A stretch of DNA of 64,000 bases, taken from contig NZ_JAAARM010000004.1 of assembly GCF_009908285.1 (NCBI RefSeq), forward strand, positions 124,001-188,000, in the 5' to 3' direction. The notes beneath the pieces were generated by a model, which was not told the origin of the DNA, ran no database searches, and saw only the letters and a program-made list of their open reading frames with translations. Positions within the stretch are counted from its first letter, which is position 1; each line of letters starts with the position of its first letter. This DNA is from Pseudomonas sp. Fl4BN1. Its GTDB lineage: Bacteria; Pseudomonadota; Gammaproteobacteria; Pseudomonadales; Pseudomonadaceae. Shown here piece after piece: positions 38,973 to 47,252 of this stretch. A program made the position numbers and the translations under genes.

Positions 38973-39755
38973 ATGCCGCGTTTCGCTGCCAACCTGTCCA
39001 TGCTGTTCACCGAACAGGACTTCCTCGCCCGCTTCAAGGCTGCTGCCAATGCCGGTTTCAGCGGTGTCGAATACCTGTTCCCCTACGAATTCAGCTCTGC
39101 GGAGATCAAGGCTCAACTTGATGCCCATGGCTTGACCCAGGTCCTGTTCAACCTGCCGGCCGGCGACTGGGGCAAGGGTGAGCGGGGTATCGCCTGCCTG
39201 CCCGATCGGGTCGAGGAGTTCCGCGCCGGTGTCGACCTGGCCATCGCCTACGCCCAGGTCCTGGGCAACACCCAGATCAACTGCCTGGCCGGCATCCGCC
39301 CTCAGGGCGCAGACGCGGCCCTGCTGGAAAAAACCTTCGTCGCCAACCTCAAGTACGCCGCCGAGAAACTCCAGGCGGTCGGCATCAAGCTGGTGATGGA
39401 AGCCATCAATACCCGCGACATCCCCGGCTTCTACCTCAACACCACCGCCCAGGCACTGTCGATCCGCGAGCAGGTAGGCAGCGCCAACCTGTTCCTGCAG
39501 TACGACATCTACCACATGCAAATCATGGAAGGTGACCTCGCGCGGACCATGACCAGCCACCTGGGCCAGATCAACCACATCCAGCTGGCGGACAATCCCG
39601 GGCGCAACGAGCCGGGCACCGGCGAGATCAACTATCGCTTCCTCCTCGAGCACCTGGACAGCATCGGCTACCAGGGCTGGGTCGGTTGCGAGTACAAGCC
39701 GCTGACCACCACCGAGGCCGGCCTTGGCTGGCTGAAAACCCACAACGCAATCTGA
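38973..39755 (+). CDS. hyi: Hydroxypyruvate isomerase
   Basis: Hyi interconverts hydroxypyruvate and tartronate semialdehyde, linking the two entry points of the glycerate pathway. It is 260 residues, a TIM-barrel of the xylose-isomerase type. Catalytic and metal residues match E. coli Hyi: Glu143 in 'LVMEAINTRDIPGFYL', Asp178 in 'QYDIYHMQ' and Glu240 in 'GWVGCEYKP'. CAGGAG lies 8 nt ahead of the ATG. It lies between gcl and glxR. The 161-bp gap after gcl carries degenerate inverted repeats but no T-run. Confidence 0.95.
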   Translation: MPRFAANLSMLFTEQDFLARFKAAANAGFSGVEYLFPYEFSSAEIKAQLDAHGLTQVLFNLPAGDWGKGERGIACLPDRVEEFRAGVDLAIAYAQVLGNTQINCLAGIRPQGADAALLEKTFVANLKYAAEKLQAVGIKLVMEAINTRDIPGFYLNTTAQALSIREQVGSANLFLQYDIYHMQIMEGDLARTMTSHLGQINHIQLADNPGRNEPGTGEINYRFLLEHLDSIGYQGWVGCEYKPLTTTEAGLGWLKTHNAI

Positions 39756-39765
39756 ACCCGCCCCC

Positions 39766-39846
39766 GTAGGAGCCGGCTCGCCGGCGAACAGGCCCGAAGC
39801 CTTGCAGCGCCCTTGCGGCCGCCTTCGCCGGCAAGCCGGCTCCTAC
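39766..39846. repeat. REP pair (inverted) between hyi and glxR
   Basis: GTAGGAGCCGGCTCGCCGGCGAACAG at the left and its near-complement ending in GCCGGCTCCTAC at the right flank a 30-bp middle. It is the same element type and layout as the pair at 3760-3842. Inside an operon such a pair can change the relative amounts of upstream and downstream mRNA. Confidence 0.85.
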
Positions 39847-39875
39847 CAGGTCTGTCTGAATAGAGGATTTTTATC

Positions 39876-40769
39876 ATGGCTAAAATCGGATTTATCGGCA
39901 CCGGCATCATGGGCCACCCAATGGCCGCCAACCTGCAAAAGGCCGGTCACAGCCTGCTGCTCTCCGAACACCACGGCAAGGCACCGACCGACCTGATCGC
40001 CGCTGGCGCCGTGGCCCTGGCCTCGCCCAAGGAAGTGGCCCAGGAAGCCGAGTTCGTCATCATCATGGTCCCCGATACCCCTCAGGTCGAAGACGTGCTG
40101 CTGCGTGCCGACGGCATCGCCGCCGGGATCGGCAAGGGCAAGATCGTCATCGACATGAGCTCGATCTCTCCCACCGCCACCAAGGCCTTCGCCGCCAAGA
40201 TCAACGAAAAAGGCGCGCAATACCTCGACGCCCCGGTATCCGGAGGCGAAGTCGGCGCCAAGGCCGCGACCTTGAGCATCATGGTCGGTGGCGACAGCCA
40301 GGCTTTCGAACGCGCCCTGCCGCTGTTCCAGAGCATGGGCAAGAACATCACCCTGGTAGGTGGCAACGGTGACGGCCAGACCGCCAAGGTGGCCAACCAG
40401 ATCATCGTCGCCCTGAACATCCAGGCCGTGGCCGAAGCCCTGCTGTTCGCCGCGAAGAACGGTGCCGACCCGGCCAAGGTGCGTGAAGCGCTGATGGGCG
40501 GCTTCGCTTCTTCGAAGATCCTCGAAGTGCACGGCGAGCGCATGATCAAGGGCACCTTCGATCCGGGCTTCCGCATCAACCTGCACCAGAAGGACCTGAA
40601 CCTGGCCCTGAGCGGTGCTCGCGAACTGGGCATCAACCTGCCCAACACCGCCAACACCCAGCAAGTGTTCAGCACCTGCACCGCCATCGGTGGCGGCAAC
40701 TGGGACCACTCGGCGCTGATCAAGGGCCTGGAGCACATGGCCAACTTCTCGATTCGCGACAAGCAATAA
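39876..40769 (+). CDS. glxR: 2-hydroxy-3-oxopropionate (tartronate semialdehyde) reductase
   Basis: GlxR reduces tartronate semialdehyde to D-glycerate with NAD(P)H. It is 297 residues, of the beta-hydroxyacid dehydrogenase family. The dinucleotide motif 'IGFIGTGIMGHPMA' is at residues 4-17, the substrate loop 'DAPVSGGEVGAKAATLSIMVGG' at 118-139 and the catalytic Lys171 in 'GQTAKVANQII'. The stop codon lies inside a 7-bp tandem repeat. It is the third enzyme in the operon. Confidence 0.96.
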   Translation: MAKIGFIGTGIMGHPMAANLQKAGHSLLLSEHHGKAPTDLIAAGAVALASPKEVAQEAEFVIIMVPDTPQVEDVLLRADGIAAGIGKGKIVIDMSSISPTATKAFAAKINEKGAQYLDAPVSGGEVGAKAATLSIMVGGDSQAFERALPLFQSMGKNITLVGGNGDGQTAKVANQIIVALNIQAVAEALLFAAKNGADPAKVREALMGGFASSKILEVHGERMIKGTFDPGFRINLHQKDLNLALSGARELGINLPNTANTQQVFSTCTAIGGGNWDHSALIKGLEHMANFSIRDKQ

Positions 40770-40786
40770 GCAATAAGCAATAAGCA
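40762..40786. repeat. Heptanucleotide tandem repeat across the glxR stop codon
   Basis: AGCAATA occurs three times in a row with a fourth partial copy, the first overlapping the last sense codons and TAA of glxR. Because 7 is not a multiple of 3, gain or loss of a unit would not alter the encoded end as long as the first TAA remains. Confidence 0.7.
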
Positions 40787-40791
40787 CCATC

Positions 40792-40895
40792 TGTAGCCGC
40801 TGCCACAGGCTGCGAAAGGGTCCGCAGGAAACGCTTTTCAGCGGGCCAGGGACAGGCCCTGCGGATCCTGGCGCCGCCCTCGGCGGCGGCTACAC
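40792..40895. repeat. Inverted repeat of the dispersed GTAGCCGC class
   Basis: TGTAGCCGC at the left (40792-40800) and GCGGCTACA at the right (40886-40894) frame a GC-rich segment with further internal pairing, between glxR and the glycerate kinase gene. Related single copies are seen near 24331 and 29564. Confidence 0.55.
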
Positions 40896-40937
40896 CCTGT
40901 TTCAAGCCCCCCATAACAAGAAATCCGGGAGCCCGCC

Positions 40938-42218
40938 ATGTCGGTCGATCCGCAACAATTCCTGCGTGAGCTGTTCGCTACAGCCATCGACGCCGCCCAT
41001 CCGCAACACGTTCTCGAAGCCCATTTGCCCAGCGACCGCAGCGCTCGGGTGATCGTCATCGGCGCCGGCAAGGCCGCCGCCGCCATGGCCCAGGTGGTCG
41101 AACGCAACTGGCAGGGCGAGGTCTGCGGCCTGGTGGTCACCCGCTACGGCCACGGCGCCCCCTGCAGCAAGATCGAAGTGGTCGAAGCCGCCCACCCAGT
41201 GCCCGATGCCGCCGGCCTGGCCGTGGCCAAACGCGTGCTGGCCCTGGTCAGTGACCTGTCGGAACAGGACCGGGTGATCTTCCTGCTTTCCGGCGGCGGC
41301 TCGGCGCTGCTGGCCCTGCCTGCCGCCGGCATCACCCTGGCCGACAAGCAGGCAATCAACAAAGCCCTGCTGAAATCCGGCGCGACCATCGGCGAGATGA
41401 ATTGCGTACGCAAACACCTCTCGGCGATCAAGGGCGGTCGCCTGGCCAAGGCCTGCTGGCCGGCCACGGTCTACACCTACGCGATATCCGATGTCCCCGG
41501 CGATCTGGCCACGGTCATCGCCTCCGGCCCCACCGTGGGCGACCCGAGCACCTCGAGCGAAGCCCTGGCGATTCTCAAGCGCTACGCGATCGAAGTACCG
41601 GCAGCGGTACGCAGCTGGTTGCAGAGCCCCGAGTCGGAAACCGTCAAGCCCGGCGACCCGTGCCTGGCCCGCAGCCACTTCCAATTGATCGCCCGGCCCC
41701 AGCAATCCCTCGAGGCGGCAGCGGTGAAAGCCCGCCAGGCCGGTTACAGCCCGCTGATCCTCGGCGACCTGGAAGGCGAATCCCGTGAGGTGGCCAAGGT
41801 CCACGCCGGCATTGCCCGCCAGGTGGCCCTGCATGGCCAGCCCCTGGCGGCGCCCTGCGTGATTCTCTCCGGTGGCGAGACCACGGTTACCGTGCGTGGC
41901 AATGGCCGCGGCGGACGCAATGCCGAGTTCCTCCTGAGCCTCACCGACAGCCTCAAGGGTTATCCCGGGATCTATGCCCTGGCTGGCGACACCGATGGCA
42001 TCGATGGTTCCGAAGACAATGCCGGGGCAATCATGACCCCGGACAGCTACGCCCGCGCCGCCGCCCTCGGACTGAGCGCCAGCGACGAGCTGGATAACAA
42101 CAACGGCTATGGTTACTTCGCGGCCCTGGACGACTTGATCGTCACCGAGCCGACCCGGACCAACGTCAACGACTTCCGCGCCATCCTGATTCTCGAGACC
42201 CCTAAACATGACGCCTGA
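40938..42218 (+). CDS. ttuD: Glycerate 2-kinase (MOFRL family, TtuD-like)
   Basis: This 426-residue enzyme phosphorylates D-glycerate to 2-phosphoglycerate. It has the two-domain structure of the MOFRL glycerate kinases. The N-terminal DUF4147 domain contains 'VIVIGAGKAAAAMAQVVE' and 'FLLSGGGSALLALPAAGITLADKQAINKALLKSGATI'. The MOFRL C-terminal domain contains 'ILSGGETTVTVRGNGRGGRNAEFLLSL' and 'AGDTDGIDGSEDNAGAIM'. In some annotations such proteins are called hydroxypyruvate reductase, but the operon favours the kinase. Its end overlaps the pyruvate kinase start by 11 bp. Confidence 0.92.
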   Translation: MSVDPQQFLRELFATAIDAAHPQHVLEAHLPSDRSARVIVIGAGKAAAAMAQVVERNWQGEVCGLVVTRYGHGAPCSKIEVVEAAHPVPDAAGLAVAKRVLALVSDLSEQDRVIFLLSGGGSALLALPAAGITLADKQAINKALLKSGATIGEMNCVRKHLSAIKGGRLAKACWPATVYTYAISDVPGDLATVIASGPTVGDPSTSSEALAILKRYAIEVPAAVRSWLQSPESETVKPGDPCLARSHFQLIARPQQSLEAAAVKARQAGYSPLILGDLEGESREVAKVHAGIARQVALHGQPLAAPCVILSGGETTVTVRGNGRGGRNAEFLLSLTDSLKGYPGIYALAGDTDGIDGSEDNAGAIMTPDSYARAAALGLSASDELDNNNGYGYFAALDDLIVTEPTRTNVNDFRAILILETPKHDA

Positions 42219-43623
42219 CAAGAAGGTCAAAATCCTCGCCACCCTGGGCCCAGCCACTGACGGCATCGAGGACATCCGTGAGCTGGTAAAAGCCGGGGTG
42301 AACATCTTTCGGCTCAATTTCAGCCATGGCAGCCACGCCGATCATGCCCAGCGCTATGAGTGGATCCGCCAGATCGAACGCGAGCTGAACTATCCACTGG
42401 GCATCCTCATGGACCTGCAGGGGCCAAAACTGCGGGTCGGCTGCTTCGCCGAGGGCAAGGTCCAACTGGTGCGCGGACAAGCCCTGCGCCTGGACCTCGA
42501 CCCGACACCCGGAGACACCCTGCGGGTCAACCTGCCGCATCCGGAAATCATCGCCGCGCTGGAACCCGGCATGGACCTGCTGCTGGACGACGGCAAGCTG
42601 CGCCTGCGGGTCATCGCCAAACATGCTGACGCCATCGATACCACCGTACTCAATGGCGGCGAGCTGTCGGATCGCAAGGGCGTCAACGTGCCCCAGGCGG
42701 TGCTCGACCTCAGTCCGCTGACCGCCAAAGACCGTCGCGACCTGAGCTTCGGCCTGGAACTGGGCGTGGACTGGGTGGCGCTGTCCTTTGTGCAACGTCC
42801 GGAAGACATCCGCGAAGCCCGCACGCTGATTGGCGACAAGGCCTACCTGATGGCCAAGATCGAAAAACCTTCAGCAGTCACCCAACTGCGGGAAATAGCC
42901 GAACTGAGCGATGCGATCATGGTGGCCAGGGGCGACCTGGGGGTGGAAGTACCGGCGGAAAGCGTGCCGCAGATCCAGAAGAACATCATCAGCACCTGCC
43001 GCCAGCTGGGCAAACCGGTGGTGGTGGCCACGCAGATGCTCGAGTCCATGCGTTTCTCCCCGGCACCGACCCGGGCCGAGGTGACCGACGTCGCCAACGC
43101 CGTGGCCGAAGGCGCCGATGCGGTGATGCTGTCGGCGGAAACCGCTTCCGGCGAATACCCACTGGAAGCCGTGCAGATGATGAGCAAGATCATCCGCCAG
43201 GTGGAAACCGGCCCCGACTACCAGACCCAACTGGACGTCAGCCGGCCCCAGGCCGATGCCACCGTGTCCGATGCCATCAGCTGCGCGATCCGCCGGATAT
43301 GCAGCATCCTGCCGGTGGCGGTGCTGGTGAACTACAGCGAATCCGGCAGCTCGACCCTGCGCGCCGCCCGGGAACGCCCTTCGGTGCCGATCCTCAACCT
43401 GACGCCAAACCTTACGACCGCACGCCGCCTGACCATTGCCTGGGGCGTGCACTCGGTGGTCAATGACCGCCTGCGCCAGGTTGACGAGGTCTGTGCCACG
43501 GCACTGGAAATCGCCCAGGCCCAAGGCCTGGCCAGGCGCGGCGACACCGTGGTGATCACCACCGGCGTACCGTTCGGCCAGCCGGGAACCACCAACTCTC
43601 TGCGCGTCGAAACCCTTCTCTGA
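42208..43623 (+). CDS. pykF: Pyruvate kinase
   Basis: Pyruvate kinase turns phosphoenolpyruvate and ADP into pyruvate and ATP. This one has 471 residues. 'KILATLGPATDGIEDIRELVKAGVNIFRLNFSHGSH' opens the barrel. The catalytic 'YLMAKIEKPSAVTQL' and 'IMVARGDLGVEVPAESVPQIQKNII' segments follow, with the allosteric domain at the C-terminus ('ISCAIRRICSILPVAVLVNYSESGSSTLRAARERP'). It starts inside the end of the glycerate kinase gene, so it is coupled to it and probably serves the glyoxylate pathway. Enolase would connect 2-phosphoglycerate to it. Other pyruvate kinases are expected elsewhere in the genome. Confidence 0.96.
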   Translation: MTPDKKVKILATLGPATDGIEDIRELVKAGVNIFRLNFSHGSHADHAQRYEWIRQIERELNYPLGILMDLQGPKLRVGCFAEGKVQLVRGQALRLDLDPTPGDTLRVNLPHPEIIAALEPGMDLLLDDGKLRLRVIAKHADAIDTTVLNGGELSDRKGVNVPQAVLDLSPLTAKDRRDLSFGLELGVDWVALSFVQRPEDIREARTLIGDKAYLMAKIEKPSAVTQLREIAELSDAIMVARGDLGVEVPAESVPQIQKNIISTCRQLGKPVVVATQMLESMRFSPAPTRAEVTDVANAVAEGADAVMLSAETASGEYPLEAVQMMSKIIRQVETGPDYQTQLDVSRPQADATVSDAISCAIRRICSILPVAVLVNYSESGSSTLRAARERPSVPILNLTPNLTTARRLTIAWGVHSVVNDRLRQVDEVCATALEIAQAQGLARRGDTVVITTGVPFGQPGTTNSLRVETLL

Positions 43624-43745
43624 CCGATAACCACCACCGCAGGCTGCGATGAGCCCGGGCTACACGGGTCGCAGGTCTCAGGGGCATTCCCTGCCCCGAG
43701 ATCGCTCGCAGTCTCCACCAACAACCACAACCACCGACTGCCACC

Positions 43746-44666
43746 ATGCCAGTACCCTCCTTCAACGCTTTCTGTCCTGACTGGGCCACTGCCCTGCTCA
43801 ACGGTTTCAGTCAGATCTTCCTCCAGCGCCATCCCCTGTGCGGCCTGCTGTGCCTGCTGGCAATCCTGATCAGTGCCCCCACCCTGCTCGGCGGCGCCCT
43901 GCTGGGGGCCCTGGCCGGACTGCTCACCGCCCAACGACGGGGTTACGCCAAGGCCGACCGACAAGCCGGACTCTTCAGCTACAACGGCGTGCTGCTGGGC
44001 CTGCTGCTGAGCCTGTACCTGCCCTGGTCGGTGCTGTTGCCACCGCTGATCATTGCCGCCGCAGGCCTCAGCGCGATCATTACCCAGCAATGGCTGAAGC
44101 GCGCGCGCAACCCCGGCAGCCTGCCGGCCTATACCGCGCCCTTCGTCGGCCTCGGCTGGCTGCTGTTGAGCCTGATGGAGCCCACCCAATCCATGCCCCA
44201 GGCAGTGCCCCCCCTGAACCTGTGGAGCCTGCTCGGCGGCCTGGTCCAGGGCTTGGGCCAGATCATGTTCCTTGGCCAGCCACTGGCCGGGGTGCTGATC
44301 CTCATCGGCCTGCTGCTGGCCAACCGCCGCGCCGCGGCCTGGGCCCTGATCGGCTCAGCCACCGGCCTGGCCTGGGCCCTGCTGCACCAGCAGCACAGCC
44401 AGGCCCTGTTGGGCCTGGCCGGCTACAACTGCGCACTGGCGGCCCTGGCCCTGGGCCAACAGGCCCGGCGCCCATGGCGGCCGCTGCTGGGCATGCTCCT
44501 GGCACTGCTGATCACCCCGGGGCTGGTCACCCTGGGCCTCGCCCCTCTGACCGCGCCCTTCGTCCTCGCCTGCTGGCTGGTACACGCCAGCACCCGCGTC
44601 CTCGGCCGAACGCCAGCGGACAACGCACCTTGCGCTCCCCCGGCAACTCCCCCTAGGCTTCGCTGA
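43746..44666 (+). CDS. Urea transporter
   Basis: This 306-residue inner-membrane protein belongs to the urea transporter (UT) family, which lets urea pass down its gradient. About ten helices can be drawn in two repeated halves. The family motif around 'LGGLVQGLGQIMFLGQPLAGVLILIGLLLANRRAA' and the earlier 'YNGVLLGLLLSLYLPWS' are present. It follows pykF on the same strand after 122 bp. With the glyoxylate operon just before it, a role in handling urea released from allantoate breakdown is a sensible inference, though no urease or allantoicase gene lies in this window. Confidence 0.88.
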   Translation: MPVPSFNAFCPDWATALLNGFSQIFLQRHPLCGLLCLLAILISAPTLLGGALLGALAGLLTAQRRGYAKADRQAGLFSYNGVLLGLLLSLYLPWSVLLPPLIIAAAGLSAIITQQWLKRARNPGSLPAYTAPFVGLGWLLLSLMEPTQSMPQAVPPLNLWSLLGGLVQGLGQIMFLGQPLAGVLILIGLLLANRRAAAWALIGSATGLAWALLHQQHSQALLGLAGYNCALAALALGQQARRPWRPLLGMLLALLITPGLVTLGLAPLTAPFVLACWLVHASTRVLGRTPADNAPCAPPATPPRLR

Positions 44667-44687
44667 CTTTCGATTCAGGCGACTTCC

Positions 44688-45512
44688 ATGGGCAACAGCA
44701 ACAACTGGCGGCAACGCCTCTACGTGATGATCTTCCAGACCGATACCGTGGCTGGAAGACGCTTCGACACCACCCTGCTGCTGATCATCCTCGCCAGCCT
44801 GGTGATCGTGATCCTCGACAGCATCGACCAGGTGCACCGCGACTACGCCAATGTCCTGGCCTATATCGAATGGGGCTTCACCCTGATCTTCGCCATCGAG
44901 TACGGCCTGCGGCTGTATTGCTCACCCAAGCCACTGCGCTATGCCTTCAGCTTCTATGGCCTGGTGGACCTCTTGGCCATCGTCCCCGGGATCCTTGCCC
45001 TGTACTACAGCGACGCCCAGTACCTGTTGATCATCCGCATCATCCGCATGCTGCGGATTTTCCGCGTGCTCAAGCTCGCGCCCTACCTGAAACAGGCCCA
45101 CTACCTGCTGGACGCCTTGCGCGGCAGCAAGCAGAAGATCCTGGTGTTCCTGCTCTGCGTCTGCACCCTGGTCACAGTGTTCGGCACTCTGATGTACGTG
45201 GTCGAAGGCCCGGAACACGGCTTCACCAGCATTCCCAAGGGCATCTACTGGGCCATCGTCACCCTGACCACCGTGGGTTATGGCGACATCGTGCCCAAGA
45301 CCGTGATCGGCCAGATGATTTCCTCCATGGTAATGATCACCGGCTACTCGATCATCGCCGTGCCCACCGGGATCTTCACCGCAGAACTGGCCAGCGCCAT
45401 GCGCGGCGAACAGCTCAAGCACGACTGCCCCGTGTGCCAGAAAAATAGCCATGAATCGGCAGCGGCCTTCTGCTCGCGCTGTGGCAATGCACTATTCAAA
45501 AAACTGGAATAA
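44688..45512 (+). CDS. Voltage-gated-type K+ channel with C-terminal zinc ribbon
   Basis: The 274-residue protein has six helices. S1 is near residues 28-44 and S2 near 62-78. The arginine-rich S4-like segment is 'RIIRMLRIFRVLKL' at 117-130, and the pore filter is 'TTVGYGD' at 194-200. This is the full Kv-type layout. After the last helix, Cys247, Cys250, Cys262 and Cys265 form a compact CPVC-CSRC ribbon likely to bind zinc. No NAD-binding RCK domain is present. The gene is probably transcribed alone or with the urea transporter 21 bp before it. Confidence 0.9.
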   Translation: MGNSNNWRQRLYVMIFQTDTVAGRRFDTTLLLIILASLVIVILDSIDQVHRDYANVLAYIEWGFTLIFAIEYGLRLYCSPKPLRYAFSFYGLVDLLAIVPGILALYYSDAQYLLIIRIIRMLRIFRVLKLAPYLKQAHYLLDALRGSKQKILVFLLCVCTLVTVFGTLMYVVEGPEHGFTSIPKGIYWAIVTLTTVGYGDIVPKTVIGQMISSMVMITGYSIIAVPTGIFTAELASAMRGEQLKHDCPVCQKNSHESAAAFCSRCGNALFKKLE

Positions 45513-45528
45513 GCAAAGATCTTTTTAA

Positions 45529-45560
45529 TCTTTAAAGAGATATAGCGACGCAGCTATAGT
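45529..45560 (+). promoter_or_regulatory. Putative promoter of the sulfate-binding protein gene
   Basis: TATAGT (45555-45560) is a good -10 box with a weak TTAAAG 17 bp before it. The perfect palindrome TCTTTAAAGA (45529-45538) overlaps that -35. A weak -35 fits dependence on an activator such as CysB, but no CysB site is defined well enough to call. Confidence 0.4.
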
Positions 45561-45602
45561 CGGCGGCAAATTGCCTTCACTCTCGAACAAAAGGAATGTG
45601 CA

Positions 45603-46604
45603 GTGAAAAAACTCTTCAGCGCCTCGCTACTGGCCGCCGGCCTGGCCCTGGGCAGTGTGGCCCAGGCCGCACCGACCCTGCTCAACGTGTCCTACGACGT
45701 GATGCGCGACTTCTACAAGGACTACAACGCCGCCTTCCAGAAACACTGGAAAGCCGAGCACAACGAGAACATCACCCTGCAGATGTCCTTCGGTGGCTCC
45801 AGCAAACAGGCGCGCTCGGTGATCGACGGCCTGCCGGCAGATGTCATCACCATGAACATGGCCACCGACATCAACGCCCTGGCCGACAACGGCAAACTGG
45901 TGCCGGAGAATTGGGTAACCCGCCTGCCGGACAACAGCGCGCCCTTCACTTCGGCCACGGTGTTCATCGTCCGCAAGGGCAACCCCAAGGCTCTGAAAGA
46001 CTGGCCGGACCTGCTCAAGGATGGCGTACAGGTGATTGTGCCCAACCCGAAGACCTCGGGTAATGGCCGCTACACCTACCTGTCGGCCTGGGGTTATGTA
46101 CTGAAGAACGGTGGCGACGAAAACAAGGCCAAGGACTTCGTCGGCAAGCTGTTCAAGCAGGCACCGGTGCTGGACACCGGTGGCCGTGCCGCCACGACCA
46201 CGTTCATGACCAACCAGATCGGCGATGTGCTGGTGACCTTCGAGAACGAAGCGGAAATGATCGCCCGTGAATTCGGTCGTGATCAATTCGAAGTGATCTA
46301 CCCGAGTGTCTCCGCGCAAGCCGAGCCACCGGTGTCGGTGGTGGACAAGGTGGTGGACAAGAAAGGCACCCGCGCCGCGGCCGAGGAATACCTGAAGTAC
46401 CTGTGGTCGCCGGAAGGCCAGGAAATCGCTGCCAACAACTACCTGCGCCCACGGGACCCGAAGGTGCTGGCCAAGTACACCGACCGCTTCCCGAAAGTCG
46501 ACTTCCTCTCGGTGGAGAAAACCTTCGGCGACTGGCGCAGCGTGCAAAAGACCCACTTCAATGACGGCGGGATCTTCGACCAGATCTACACCAACGCCAA
46601 ATGA
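45603..46604 (+). CDS. Sulfate ABC transporter substrate-binding protein (Sbp/CysP type)
   Basis: This 333-residue periplasmic protein binds sulfate (or thiosulfate) for the CysTWA importer. The signal peptide ends at Ala22 ('SVAQA-APT'). The mature protein has the family segments 'LLNVSYDVMRDFYKDYNAAF', 'SFGGSSKQARSVIDGLPADVITMNMATDI' and 'VIVPNPKTSGNGRYTYLSAWGY', whose Ser and Gly residues bind the anion. No cysTWA genes follow; a strong terminator ends the gene directly, so this is an orphan binding protein working with a transporter elsewhere. Confidence 0.94.
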   Translation: MKKLFSASLLAAGLALGSVAQAAPTLLNVSYDVMRDFYKDYNAAFQKHWKAEHNENITLQMSFGGSSKQARSVIDGLPADVITMNMATDINALADNGKLVPENWVTRLPDNSAPFTSATVFIVRKGNPKALKDWPDLLKDGVQVIVPNPKTSGNGRYTYLSAWGYVLKNGGDENKAKDFVGKLFKQAPVLDTGGRAATTTFMTNQIGDVLVTFENEAEMIAREFGRDQFEVIYPSVSAQAEPPVSVVDKVVDKKGTRAAAEEYLKYLWSPEGQEIAANNYLRPRDPKVLAKYTDRFPKVDFLSVEKTFGDWRSVQKTHFNDGGIFDQIYTNAK

Positions 46605-46621
46605 CCCCACTGGGGTGAATG

Positions 46622-46650
46622 AAAAAAGCGACCTGTGCGGTCGCTTTTTT
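46622..46650 (+). terminator. Rho-independent terminator of the sulfate-binding protein gene
   Basis: AAAAAAGCGACC and GGTCGCTTTTTT form a 12-bp stem with a 5-nt TGTGC loop and T-run, 17 bp past the stop. It can also serve the Rid gene coming from the other side. Confidence 0.92.
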
Positions 46651-46668
46651 TATGCCCGGGCTCAGCGT

Positions 46669-47118
46669 TCAGAGAGCCCGCACCGGGTTGAACAACGCTG
46701 CTTCGGCGACCTGGTGGCGCTCCTCCAGCACCGCCTCTGCCTCGACCTCGATCAGCCACTCCGGCAGCGACAGCCCGCTGACGATGATCCACGAGGACGC
46801 CGGTGGCTGGTAGGCAAAGCGCTCCAGCAACACCGCGCTGATGTGCTCTTGCTGGTCCCGGGCCGCTTCGGCGATGTAGATCCGCAGCATCACCACATCC
46901 GCCAGCCTGCCACCGGCCTCGGCCAGGACCCTGGCGATATTGTCGAAGGCCTGCTCGGTCTGCTCCCGCAGGCCTGGGCCCACGGTACGCTCCTGCTCAT
47001 CCACCCCCACCTGGCCGGAGAGCAGCAGGCGTCGGCCACCGCGGACCTCCACCGCCTGGCTGAAACCGTACTGCAGGGAATTGAACACACTGGCTGGGTT
47101 GAACGTCGACTTTTCCAT
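46669..47118 (-). CDS. Rid family protein (RidA-like)
   Basis: This 149-residue protein belongs to the YjgF/Rid family, whose RidA members hydrolyse reactive enamine/imine intermediates. From MEKSTFNPASVFNSLQYGFSQAVEV the core 'RRLLLSGQVGVDEQERTVGPGLREQTEQAFDNIARVLAEAGGRLADVVMLRIYIAE' matches. The Arg of RidA proper that binds the carboxylate corresponds to the 'VMLRIYI' region here, so activity is plausible but not certain. The frame extends upstream to 47229 without a good start. It stands between convergent and codirectional neighbours with no operon. Confidence 0.85.
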   Translation of the reverse strand: MEKSTFNPASVFNSLQYGFSQAVEVRGGRRLLLSGQVGVDEQERTVGPGLREQTEQAFDNIARVLAEAGGRLADVVMLRIYIAEAARDQQEHISAVLLERFAYQPPASSWIIVSGLSLPEWLIEVEAEAVLEERHQVAEAALFNPVRAL

Positions 47119-47252
47119 ACGGCACTCTCGGCGCATTGAACGACCGGGAACCGTAAACCAAGCGTTTCCCAACTTCCACCGCAACCCGCGTGCTGCAACA
47201 CTTGGCAATGCAAGCCCTGCCTGCGCCACCAGCGCCCCCGTGTAGCAGCGGC

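Noticed and set aside
46561..47139. Plus-strand frame after the sulfate-binding protein
   Set aside because: It overlaps the strong terminator and the whole Rid gene on the other strand.
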